Under the pieces are notes generated by a model. It saw only the letters and a program-made list of their open reading frames with translations, ran no database searches and had not been told where the DNA came from. DNA of 10,983 nt. Source: Anaerolinea sp. (GTDB lineage Bacteria; Chloroflexota; Anaerolineae; Anaerolineales; Anaerolineaceae). A program made the position numbers and the translations under genes. Location of the stretch: positions 1 to 10,983 of the forward strand of contig PNNU01000074.1 of NCBI GenBank assembly GCA_013824385.1, written 5' to 3'. Below, piece after piece: positions 1 to 6,337 of the stretch (the first letter of the stretch is position 1; every line of letters starts with the position of its first letter).

Positions 1-36
1 TAAGCCATTAGGCCGTCCGCATATCCCTTGTTGGGC
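1..36 (+). other. 3' part of an integron attC site (attC0), entering from upstream
   Basis: The window opens inside an attC. The core site GTTGGGC at 30-36 fits GTTRRRY and is the recombination point (between G30 and T31) where cassette 1 starts. The L' box and R'' partner lie mostly outside the window, so the fold cannot be checked. The call rests on the match of GTTGGGCTGTT (30-40) to the reverse complement of 3836-3846, the R'' end of the same cassette. Confidence 0.75.
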
Positions 37-65
37 TGTTTGGAATTTCCTAGAGAAGTTATAAT
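37..65 (+). promoter_or_regulatory. Candidate promoter of the cassette 1 operon
   Basis: A perfect -10 hexamer TATAAT sits at 60-65, with a weak -35 (TGTTTG, 37-42) at 17-base spacing. A start 6-7 bases downstream would fall on the ATG at 72, giving a leaderless or nearly leaderless mRNA. This fits the absence of a well-spaced Shine-Dalgarno there; AGAGAAG at 52-58 is 13 bases from the ATG. The promoter lies inside the cassette, so the operon could be expressed wherever the cassette is inserted. Confidence 0.5.
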
Positions 66-71
66 ATTGCC

Positions 72-677
72 ATGTCAAGTATAGTAGCAGTACAGGGTTC
101 ACAAGGCTTTGTCATATCTACTGATAGTATTGTGATTAAATATGCGTCAGATACTTCAGGCAAGATAATTGGCAAAGTCACTGGCATTACAAGAAAGCAA
201 TTCCTTGTCCATGACGATATTCTTGTAGTAGGGCTAGGCAATTGGAACTCATACTTTCCTGTTTTCAACAAAATAGCAAGCAAAAAACTATCGAAAAATA
301 ACGCATTGAATGAAATTCACCGAAACGCAAAGGAACTTACTGACAGTCGGGTTTATGTTTTCAGCAAAACAAAAGATGATGTAATCCTTGATATTATCGA
401 AAATGGGCAGATTAGGCACAACGCATCAGGAGCGGTAATATTTCCTGAAACGCTAATAAATTCATTATTTCTTACAATGTACGAGTCTGAATCTTCTCTT
501 TCTATCCGAAAGAGCGGAATGTTAGGAATAGCATCTTTAGTAAATGCGTTTAATTTATTTGCAGCATCCTTATGTAATGACATTGCAGCACCCTTTGACA
601 CGGTTATCTTCACAAAAGATGGTATATTTAACGTTTGCGGAAGTGTCGTTAGACTACCAGTAAGCGAATTTATATAA
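72..677 (+). CDS. HslV/proteasome-beta-like Ntn hydrolase with predicted Ser nucleophile
   Basis: This 201-residue protein aligns by eye with the N-terminus of HslV and 20S proteasome beta subunits. It begins M-SSIVAV, where HslV has M-TTIVSV, and continues with a G-x-V-I-x-x-D strand. After removal of Met1, Ser takes the place of the catalytic Thr1, and Asp falls exactly at position 17. Lys30 and Lys34 flank the place of Lys33, and a GIAS segment near residue 153 could supply the later Ser. In the family the N-terminal residue attacks amide bonds. No HslU-like ATPase is present here, so substrate access is unknown. No signal peptide or TM segment is seen, so it is probably cytoplasmic. It is the first gene of the cassette 1 operon, 16 bases before the MscS-like gene. 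The ATG is chosen because it places the nucleophile at residue 2. The family call is fairly secure; peptidase activity with Ser is an inference. Confidence 0.75.
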   Translation: MSSIVAVQGSQGFVISTDSIVIKYASDTSGKIIGKVTGITRKQFLVHDDILVVGLGNWNSYFPVFNKIASKKLSKNNALNEIHRNAKELTDSRVYVFSKTKDDVILDIIENGQIRHNASGAVIFPETLINSLFLTMYESESSLSIRKSGMLGIASLVNAFNLFAASLCNDIAAPFDTVIFTKDGIFNVCGSVVRLPVSEFI

Positions 678-693
678 AACTTAAGAGAACAAA

Positions 694-1197
694 ATGTTAC
701 CCTTACTAAACTTAATGATTATTCTGGCGGTTGTATTCGTACCAACTGCTTTGCTGATTAGACTTGCAAAATTTTTAATTTCCTTTGCTGGAAACATAGT
801 CGAACTTAGTCAGCCGATAAAAACTTTTATCGAACTATTAATTGTAAATTTATTACGCATTGCAGGGGCTAGTTTGTTTTTGTATTTTCAGGGATTGCCA
901 ATTCAATTTATCTTAACAGTTGTTGGCTGGCTTGCGCTTATTGTTATCGTAGGTTTGCTACTAACAGGAGTTATTGGGGATGTAATTTCAAACATTCTAT
1001 TCGTAAATCAATTCAGAATATTTCCTGGAATGAAAATCCGAATTAAGTCATTTGATAGCACTCGCCCCACTATTATTGTTATTAAAAATTTAGGTTTATT
1101 AAGTATAGAAGGTGTATTGAAAGACGATAAAACTGAAATAATCCCCTACTGGCATCTTAGGCAAAGCGGCTTTCAAGTTATCAAAGGAGAAAGTTAA
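694..1197 (+). CDS. Minimal MscS-like small-conductance channel protein
   Basis: This 167-residue membrane protein has about three hydrophobic segments (residues 4-30, 45-65 and 70-107). The last runs into G-x-x-x-x-G-V-I-G-D-V-I-S-N-I-L, followed by RIFPGMKI. This matches the MscS pore helix and its link to the cytoplasmic beta domain. A short beta domain follows (about 110-155) with the I-E-G-V and IIPYWHL positions where MscS has dG-x-x-I-x-I-P-N. The large C-terminal vestibule of E. coli MscS (286 residues) is missing, so this is a pore plus beta domain only. The usual role is opening under membrane tension; here a signal-gated effector is equally possible. It ends 2 bases before the next gene, and the Shine-Dalgarno of that gene (1183-1190) lies inside this one, so the two are probably translationally coupled. 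Only a weak ribosome site (AAGAGA) precedes its own ATG. Confidence 0.7.
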   Translation: MLPLLNLMIILAVVFVPTALLIRLAKFLISFAGNIVELSQPIKTFIELLIVNLLRIAGASLFLYFQGLPIQFILTVVGWLALIVIVGLLLTGVIGDVISNILFVNQFRIFPGMKIRIKSFDSTRPTIIVIKNLGLLSIEGVLKDDKTEIIPYWHLRQSGFQVIKGES

Positions 1198-1199
1198 CC

Positions 1200-1835
1200 A
1201 TGCCTCCAACCCGCTCTTCATCGAACAGTAGTAAACCAAATACAACAAAGCCCGCGTCAGTAAAAAAGCCAATTTGGTATGACCTCTATGTAACGATTAA
1301 AGAAAAACTAAAAGATTTCAACAAAGAGTTAATAGCGCTTTTGATATACACCGTTATATTATCAGTAATCGCCAGTTTAACAGACCCTTCAACAATTGTT
1401 TGCTGGACTCATTATTTTATTCCTCACGAAACAACAATCATCCATAAAGAACCCTATCACATTGGCGATGTCGAATTATTCATATTTAAGCATTCGCCTC
1501 CGCAATTAAACCCGTTTGTAAAAAGTTTTCACCTCTGTCGGGTTACCAATGAGATGAAATTGCTGCTTACAGCCGTTCACGTTGATCCTGACATCAACAC
1601 ATCACCTGTATCAATATATATCAATGGCAAGTTTATTGACTACTTAAACAATTATAGTCCTAGAGAAATGGACGAACCCTTTAACCTTGAAATACCAATC
1701 ACTAATGCTCAATCTATTTTAGAAGTGGGGGATAATTCCATAATGATTATTTCAGGCGCAGATTATAGGGGGCTTGAATATGGAAGATACAACACTGACG
1801 ATATAGAGTTTTGGGATTTACGAATTCAAAGATAA
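1200..1835 (+). CDS. Single-TM protein with extracytoplasmic beta-rich domain, function unknown
   Basis: The 211-residue product has a basic, Ser/Thr-rich cytoplasmic N-terminus (about 1-40), one TM helix (about 44-62), and an outer domain (about 75-211). The outer domain alternates hydrophobic strands with a YINGKFIDYL turn, a GDNSIMI strand and a final DDIEFWDLRI strand. That pattern resembles jelly-roll or carbohydrate-binding-like sandwiches, where a terminal D-F-x-I-x-D-I-R strand is common, but I cannot name a family. With positive residues before the TM, the beta domain would face outward, so a ligand-sensing role is reasonable. A good Shine-Dalgarno (AAAGGAGA, 1183-1190) lies 9 bases before the ATG. 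Its place between a channel protein and a kinase suggests it is the sensor or adaptor of the operon; that is an inference. Confidence 0.6.
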   Translation: MPPTRSSSNSSKPNTTKPASVKKPIWYDLYVTIKEKLKDFNKELIALLIYTVILSVIASLTDPSTIVCWTHYFIPHETTIIHKEPYHIGDVELFIFKHSPPQLNPFVKSFHLCRVTNEMKLLLTAVHVDPDINTSPVSIYINGKFIDYLNNYSPREMDEPFNLEIPITNAQSILEVGDNSIMIISGADYRGLEYGRYNTDDIEFWDLRIQR

Positions 1836-1863
1836 AAGAACTTAAAAACCCAGGTGGTGTTTC

Positions 1864-3837
1864 ATGATAGAACGCTCAGAGAACCTGTGTATTGGACAAA
1901 TCTTGGCAGGAAGATATGTCATTAATCAAAGAATAGCGCAACTACAAAACAGTAGCATCTATCTAGCGTCCGACTTAAAAATTGTGGGAAAAACTTGGGC
2001 GATTAAACAGTTGTGGCAAGAAAATGAAGTTTCAAATTTAATAAAAATACTCGGTGTAGTTTCGCACCCATCGTTGCCTCGTGTATTTGATTATTTTACG
2101 GAGAACAATCAAAGATACTTAGTAATGGATTTTATAGATGGGCGTACTTTGTTTGATTTAATTTATCTCTACCCCCAAAATGAATTTTTACCAGAGTCGC
2201 GAATTATTGCTTGGCTGGCACAAACTTGTTATGTGATAGATTACTTGCACAATTTACCTATTCCTGTTCTTATCCTAGACATCAAGCCTGACAATATTAT
2301 GTTGACATCCGCAGGTAACATTGTAATGATTGACTTTGGAGTTGCCCGTTTCTACAATTCTTTAGAACCACTTATCATTGGTGGATACGGAACGCCAGGT
2401 TATGCACCACCTGAGCAAATGCAAAGCAAACCCGTAGATCAAAGAGCAGATATTTATGGCATTGGTACAACTTTTTTCCATATCATAACTAAAAGAAAAC
2501 CCGAAGAATTCAAAGTGCCTTTACCTGACATCAGGAGCATAAATCCTAATGCATCCGAACATTTGGCAGATATTATCAAGAAATGTACCGCAATTGAGCC
2601 AGAACAAAGATACGTATCCATCAAGGAATTATTAAGTGCTTTATTCCCTTTCTCAATAGAACAACTAATCCAAGCAGAAAAACACTTTTTACAAGCAATT
2701 TATTTTATGCAAAAATGGCGAATACGAGATGGGCAGAGAGAGTTAAATAAAGCCCTATCTCTTGCACCATCGGCAAAACATTTACAGGATTTAGAAAATT
2801 TATCCAAAGAAAAATACTTCAACCAACAGACAAACTCTGTTTTTATTCCTGAAATGGAAAATTTTGAGTTTCTAAAAAGCATGGGGGTAAATCTTCTTCG
2901 CTCAGGAATATACGACAATGCAGTTGTTTTGTTAGAAAAGGCTTTACACAAGAACGCTAATGACGCAAATTTATATCATGAAATAGGTGTGGCATATTGG
3001 TCTCTGGGAGATTTTTATAAAGCCATATCTTTCTTTGAAAATGCCATAAAACTAGGGCACAAAGGTGCTTTTACATATGATGGATTGGGGGACGCCTACT
3101 TTGGGCTTGGAGAATGGGAGTTATCTTTAGAGTTTCATACATTAGCAAACCTGCTTTCCCCCGCACCTAGATTTGTTGAAAAAGTAAAAAAAGACACTGA
3201 GTTTCTTGATACATCTCGCAAATATCGTCAAGTAGTTTCGCTATTAAAAAATTCAACAGAAGGCGACCTAGACGAATCAATTTTAGAACAGTTTGAAGAT
3301 TATGCTAGTTTGTTATTAAAACAAGGGGAGACTTATGCAAATCAAAAAATGGTGGGCTTTAGAAAAATAGCGCAATTTATGTTTGAGAAAAGTGTTGCGG
3401 TTTTAGAAATGGCAAGAAATAAATTTTCCGCAAAAAAGATTTGGCATACGCTTTTGCAAAACTACAGGGATTTGGAAAAATTGACAGGCAATAATATCTG
3501 GAATGAAAGGGCAATAGATTTACTGGAAGAGATTTCAGTTGGTCTAGATGATAGCAACGCTAAAAAGGAATTGATTTCTTTATATATTCAAACGGGCAAA
3601 GTAGATAAATTGCAAAAATTGAAATCGCAAGAACGGATAAATAATCTTTCACACGCTCCTATTGCTATTTCTGATGTAAAAGGACTTGGAAAAATTTTTT
3701 TAGAACGTCTACAGTCTAATGGTATTGACTCTTTGGTAAAACTTGCATCGCTTGATGAGACTGAATTAGCAAATATATTAAAGACTCCCAAAAGCAAGGT
3801 TTCAAAGATTTTGACTGAAGTGCGTGCAATCATGTAA
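1864..3837 (+). CDS. Ser/Thr protein kinase with TPR repeats and C-terminal helix-hairpin-helix
   Basis: This 657-residue protein has a Hanks-type kinase domain at about 12-262. Key positions seen are Lys48 (WAIK), Asp139, Asn144 (DIKPDN), Asp157 (DFG), APPE at 181-184 and Asp196. Two departures are clear: the Gly-rich loop has no glycines (IAQLQNSSIYLA), and HRD is replaced by ILD, although the catalytic Asp is kept, so activity is plausible. Residues about 268-310 and 334-435 carry TPR-like helical pairs (GVNLLRSGIYDNAV, GVAYWSLGDFYKAI, GLGDAYFGLGEWEL). The last 58 residues (KGLGKIFLERL, GIDSLVKLA) form an HhH domain, usually a DNA or protein contact. AGGTGG (1852-1857) is a good ribosome site 6 bases from the ATG. 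It is the last gene of the operon, and its TAA abuts the attC. It likely phosphorylates or controls the upstream membrane proteins, which is an inference. Confidence 0.88.
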   Translation: MIERSENLCIGQILAGRYVINQRIAQLQNSSIYLASDLKIVGKTWAIKQLWQENEVSNLIKILGVVSHPSLPRVFDYFTENNQRYLVMDFIDGRTLFDLIYLYPQNEFLPESRIIAWLAQTCYVIDYLHNLPIPVLILDIKPDNIMLTSAGNIVMIDFGVARFYNSLEPLIIGGYGTPGYAPPEQMQSKPVDQRADIYGIGTTFFHIITKRKPEEFKVPLPDIRSINPNASEHLADIIKKCTAIEPEQRYVSIKELLSALFPFSIEQLIQAEKHFLQAIYFMQKWRIRDGQRELNKALSLAPSAKHLQDLENLSKEKYFNQQTNSVFIPEMENFEFLKSMGVNLLRSGIYDNAVVLLEKALHKNANDANLYHEIGVAYWSLGDFYKAISFFENAIKLGHKGAFTYDGLGDAYFGLGEWELSLEFHTLANLLSPAPRFVEKVKKDTEFLDTSRKYRQVVSLLKNSTEGDLDESILEQFEDYASLLLKQGETYANQKMVGFRKIAQFMFEKSVAVLEMARNKFSAKKIWHTLLQNYRDLEKLTGNNIWNERAIDLLEEISVGLDDSNAKKELISLYIQTGKVDKLQKLKSQERINNLSHAPIAISDVKGLGKIFLERLQSNGIDSLVKLASLDETELANILKTPKSKVSKILTEVRAIM

Positions 3838-3839
3838 CA

Positions 3840-3973
3840 GCCCAACATTGCGTGCAGTGGACAGGCGGGGGGGCGTTGCCCCCGCCCGAAGGGATTCAGC
3901 CCCTTTGGGTTTTCTCACGCTTTGTCTTTTCCCTGCCAATTCCCCCGCCTGCCACTAACGCTTGCCGTTGAAC
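3840..3973 (+). other. Integron attC site of cassette 1 (attC1)
   Basis: R'' is GCCCAAC (3840-3846) and the core is GTTGAAC (3967-3973); both fit RYYYAAC and GTTRRRY exactly. L'' (3856-3871) pairs perfectly with L' (3942-3956) through 15 base pairs with one extrahelical A at 3861, the classic attC polarity mark. The spacer also holds a separate GC hairpin (3864-3871 with 3879-3886) that competes with the L''/L' stem. The kinase stop codon is 2 bases upstream of R''. Confidence 0.92.
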
Positions 3974-4002
3974 GAACCTTTGTTCTAATATCGAGAGGGA
4001 AG

Positions 4003-4362
4003 ATGAAGGTCAAGTTCAATCCCATCATCGGCTACCATATTGTGGATAAGAACTATTGCGTGATAGGTCCGCCGGGAACGCAGATGGATCCTGCCTTTGC
4101 ATCGGCAGCCAGGGCGCGGCAAGCAGCCAGGCGTTACGGTCGGGAAAAGGACGTGCACCAGGCAGGCGCGTTACACCTGGCTGGGGTACTGAGCGTGATT
4201 TTTCATGACGTGGGGGATATACACCTGGACGGGCAAAGTGCGCAGCGGCTGGTGGAGGCCTGCCAACGCAATGGCATCCCAGTCAACCTGGCGGCCGTCA
4301 AGCGCATCAATGTGGAAGAGCAGGAGACGAAGTACAGTTGCCGCCAAATATTGACCCGTTAG
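4003..4362 (+). CDS. Hypothetical protein (119 aa) upstream of the transposase
   Basis: I do not recognise this protein. The ATG at 4003 is preferred because a purine-rich ribosome site (GAGAGGGAAG, 3993-4002) precedes it. The open frame continues upstream to 3922, but that part lies inside attC1, and the cassette begins at 3968. The product is soluble, without TM segments. It has an Ala/Arg-rich helical stretch (AARARQAARRYGREKD) in the middle and an H-x-x-G-x-I-H-L-D-G segment. Its end overlaps the likely transposase start by 25 bases. GC-rich composition like that of the transposase suggests the two genes travelled together, perhaps as an accessory gene of the element. Confidence 0.55.
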   Translation: MKVKFNPIIGYHIVDKNYCVIGPPGTQMDPAFASAARARQAARRYGREKDVHQAGALHLAGVLSVIFHDVGDIHLDGQSAQRLVEACQRNGIPVNLAAVKRINVEEQETKYSCRQILTR

Positions 4363-5639
4363 GAACGACTGCCTCCTGCCGAGTAGGCGCTGCCCTGAGC
4401 CTGTCGAAGGGTGCTGCGCACAAAGCCAAGCCTGAGCGACCGCCCTACGAGTTGGCTGATATTCTGCGGAAGTACCTGCCAGCCTATCGGCGAAGGCATA
4501 AGCTTTCGTATGAGCAGAGCCGGGCCGTGCGGGCGATCATGAATTGTCGCACCCCGGCCCTGGGCGGCCTGCTGAAGGTCTGTACCGGATGCGGTCGTTG
4601 GGATTTCAGTTTCAAATCGTGCAAGAACCGCCATTGCCCCAAATGCGGGAGTTTCGAGAAGGCGCAGTGGCTGGAAGCCCAAAAGGTGTGGCTTTTGCCA
4701 ATTCATTATTACCATGTTGTCTTTACCATTGATCATGTTTTCAACCGGCTGGTGTGGCGCAATCAGGAAGCGCTGTATACGCTCTTGATCCAGACTGCGG
4801 CGCAAAAGCTGAAGGAATATGGACAGAAATATCTGGGAGGCGAAATAGGCTTTACACTGATTTTGCACACCTGGGGTCAAACGATGCAGCAACACCTCCA
4901 CGTTCACTTCATTGTCACTGGTGGTGCCTTGGTGAGCACGCCGGGTGGCTACCGCTGGCAGGCAGCCAAACGGAAGTATCTGTTTCCGGTAAAGTTACTC
5001 TCGAAAGACTTTCAGCGGGCGTTTTGTGCAGGCGTGCGCAAACTGTGGCAGGATGGACATTTGGACACTGCGAATGGCGAGTTGGATGCAGCCGCGATGC
5101 TGGCAGAAGCCGAGGGCAAGGATTGGGAGGTATACATCCAAGCTCCGCTATATGGGGTGGAGAAGCTGCTGGATTACCTGGGCCGTTACGTGTTTCGAAT
5201 CGCCATCAGCAACCACCGCATCGTGACCATGGAAAGGGATACGGTGACCTTCAAGTATTACGATAACCGTGATGATGGCAAATTGAAACAAATGACGCTC
5301 TCGGCAGAAGAATTCATCGGCCGTTTCCTGATGCACGTACTACCGAGCCACTTTGTGCGCATCCGGCATTATGGTTTGCACCATGGTAGTTGCCGGAACA
5401 AGCTCCAGCAAGCGCGCCATTCATTGGGATTGCCCTTTGAACTCCCCATCATCGTACGGCTGAAATTGATCGAGTGGTTGAAGATGGTTTTAGAGCGCAC
5501 AGCAAACCCTCGCTTGTGTCCAACCTGTGGCAAAGGCATCATGGTCCCGGTGCGCACATTGGCACCCATGACTGGCTGGCAAGCACAATTATCATCACTT
5601 CTCGGAGTGTTCACCCGATGGCAAGTCGCAGCAACCTGA
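4338..5639 (+). CDS. IS91-family transposase (HUH, two-tyrosine) with N-terminal zinc finger
   Basis: The enzyme nicks and joins single DNA strands for rolling-circle transposition. An N-terminal zinc-binding domain shows C-x2-C (CTGC) and C-x4-C-x2-C (CKNRHCPKC) at about residues 83-105. The HUH motif HLHVHF is at about 186-191. The Y2 motif YLGRYVFRIAISN, with both tyrosines four residues apart, is near 281-293. A second C-x2-C lies near the C-terminus (CPTC). All catalytic residues are present and the frame is intact, so it may be active. The start is uncertain: TTG at 4338 is the only reasonable one, and residues about 10-30 come from a small hairpin repeat (4387-4419) that is foreign to the family. 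The natural family N-terminus resembles the ELADILRKYLPAYRR region. It lies inside an attC-bounded cassette, which is unusual for IS91 elements. Confidence 0.9.
   Translation: MPPNIDPLGTTASCRVGAALSLSKGAAHKAKPERPPYELADILRKYLPAYRRRHKLSYEQSRAVRAIMNCRTPALGGLLKVCTGCGRWDFSFKSCKNRHCPKCGSFEKAQWLEAQKVWLLPIHYYHVVFTIDHVFNRLVWRNQEALYTLLIQTAAQKLKEYGQKYLGGEIGFTLILHTWGQTMQQHLHVHFIVTGGALVSTPGGYRWQAAKRKYLFPVKLLSKDFQRAFCAGVRKLWQDGHLDTANGELDAAAMLAEAEGKDWEVYIQAPLYGVEKLLDYLGRYVFRIAISNHRIVTMERDTVTFKYYDNRDDGKLKQMTLSAEEFIGRFLMHVLPSHFVRIRHYGLHHGSCRNKLQQARHSLGLPFELPIIVRLKLIEWLKMVLERTANPRLCPTCGKGIMVPVRTLAPMTGWQAQLSSLLGVFTRWQVAAT
4387..4419 (+). repeat. Interspersed palindromic repeat (TGAGCCTGTCGAA type), copy 1
   Basis: The core TGAGCCTGTCGAA (4396-4408) sits in a hairpin with CCC/GGG stems (4393-4411) and an outer GCGC/GCGC pair. 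The same 13-base core occurs on the other strand at 10898-10910. From memory this core is scattered in high copy through many environmental bacterial genomes, Chloroflexota among them. Here it lies between the upstream gene stop and the conserved start of the transposase, and is read through in frame. Confidence 0.6.
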
Positions 5640-5832
5640 TCCAACTCTTTCACCGAGCCCGTGCCTGCGGGGAGGCTGTACTGCGCCTGGCTAGAGAATT
5701 CGACCCCTTTTGTCGTCTCAACTATCGCTTGGCACGGATGGAATTTCCCTTCCGCAACCTATTTCATCTCTCAAGACCACTAACTTCTTGTGTTTTCGTA
5801 CTATAATCAAAACGTAAACTCCATACCGGTTC

Positions 5833-5956
5833 GTTCAACACTGGATGGAGCGGCCAAGACTTCATGAATTATTTAGCCAGATCCAGAGCAGACGTGTCCC
5901 GTCTACTCAGAATAGACTCGTCAGACCCGTCTTGCCGCTCATCCTAACCGTTGGGT
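5833..5956 (+). other. Integron attC site of cassette 2 (attC2)
   Basis: R'' GTTCAAC (5833-5839) and core GTTGGGT (5950-5956) both fit the consensus. GGAT-G-GAGCGGC (5843-5854) pairs with GCCGCTC-ATCC (5934-5944), leaving G5847 extrahelical. The spacer holds small inverted repeats (GACG/CGTC, and GTCTA/TAGAC around a TCTGAG-like loop). Confidence 0.92.
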
Positions 5957-5962
5957 GCTTCT

Positions 5963-5990
5963 TTATCACATAGTTACGCGCGTTTATAAA
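5963..5990 (+). promoter_or_regulatory. Candidate promoter of cassette 3
   Basis: TTATCA (5963-5968) and TATAAA (5985-5990) are separated by 16 bases and resemble -35 and -10 boxes. They lie just inside the cassette and 36 bases before the ATG at 6026. This is pattern matching only. Confidence 0.35.
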
Positions 5991-6025
5991 AAACACGCAG
6001 TCAATTAGAGCAAAGGAGATTTCTG

Positions 6026-6337
6026 ATGGCAACAATGAAAAGTGCGCCGCCCCCAAGTGCTGAAAGTCTGTTAACTGCCCAATCGCTTCAGCAAATAGCA
6101 AATTGTCTGGCTTATCTTGTAGTTAATACAGGCGATTTGAAGGGCAAGAATAAACAGGACTTAATGCCAATATTGTTGGAATTGGGTTTTGATAGAAGAG
6201 CCATTGCCGCCGTACTTCAAACTACGCCGGAAACGGTCTCTGTCAGGCTGTCTCAGTTGAAAGCCACTAAGAAAAGCTCCAAGAAGAAATCATCGGACGA
6301 ATCAGATGACAAGAATCAACCAAGCGCTACTGGATAA
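6026..6337 (+). CDS. Small HTH protein resembling sigma factor region 4
   Basis: The 103-residue protein has a helical N-terminal part (about 14-35) with QSLQQIANCLAYLVV. A helix-turn-helix follows, in which LGFDRRAIAAVLQTTPETVSVRLSQLK (about 52-78) fits the sigma-70 region 4 pattern of I-A-x-x-L-x-T-T-P-x-T-V-x-V-R-L. The end is a Lys/Ser-rich tail that is probably disordered. A strong Shine-Dalgarno (AAGGAGAT, 6013-6020) supports the start. Its last 32 bases overlap the next gene, so the two are co-expressed. A DNA-binding regulator of its own operon, or the antidote partner of the next gene, are both reasonable. DNA binding is well supported by sequence; the target is unknown. Confidence 0.7.
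   Translation: MATMKSAPPPSAESLLTAQSLQQIANCLAYLVVNTGDLKGKNKQDLMPILLELGFDRRAIAAVLQTTPETVSVRLSQLKATKKSSKKKSSDESDDKNQPSATG

Larger units (their letters stand above)
31..3967 (+). mobile_element. Integron gene cassette 1 (four-gene cassette)
   Basis: The cassette runs from the T after G30 to G3967 of the next core site. Its two ends are perfectly complementary over 11 bases (30-40 and 3836-3846), which is expected if both came from one circular cassette. At about 3.9 kb with four co-directional genes it is far larger than the usual one-gene cassette. The coding DNA is visibly AT-rich compared with cassette 2. Its attC is at 3840-3973. Confidence 0.85.
3968..5950 (+). mobile_element. Integron gene cassette 2, carrying an IS91-family transposase
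   Basis: The ends GTTGAACGAACC (3967-3978) and GGTTCGTTCAAC (5828-5839) are perfect 12-base inverted copies, so this is a proper cassette. It holds two overlapping genes of GC-rich composition, unlike cassette 1. The stretch 5640-5832 after the transposase has no gene I can support. It holds an imperfect hairpin around 5737-5757 that might be part of an IS91-type replication end, but I could not define IS termini. Confidence 0.85.

Noticed and set aside
3864..3925. GC-rich hairpins after the kinase gene as an intrinsic terminator
   Set aside because: The stem is followed by CGAAGGG and not a T run; the attC fold explains it better, although weak termination is possible.
3922..4002. N-terminal extension of the small gene before the transposase
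   Set aside because: The open frame from 3922 lies inside attC1 and the previous cassette; a ribosome site at 3993-4002 supports the ATG at 4003.
4359..5806. Open frames on both strands inside or just after the transposase gene (for example 4359-4907, 4754-5266, 5474-5806)
   Set aside because: The transposase frame carries all family motifs; the others are GC-rich shadows.
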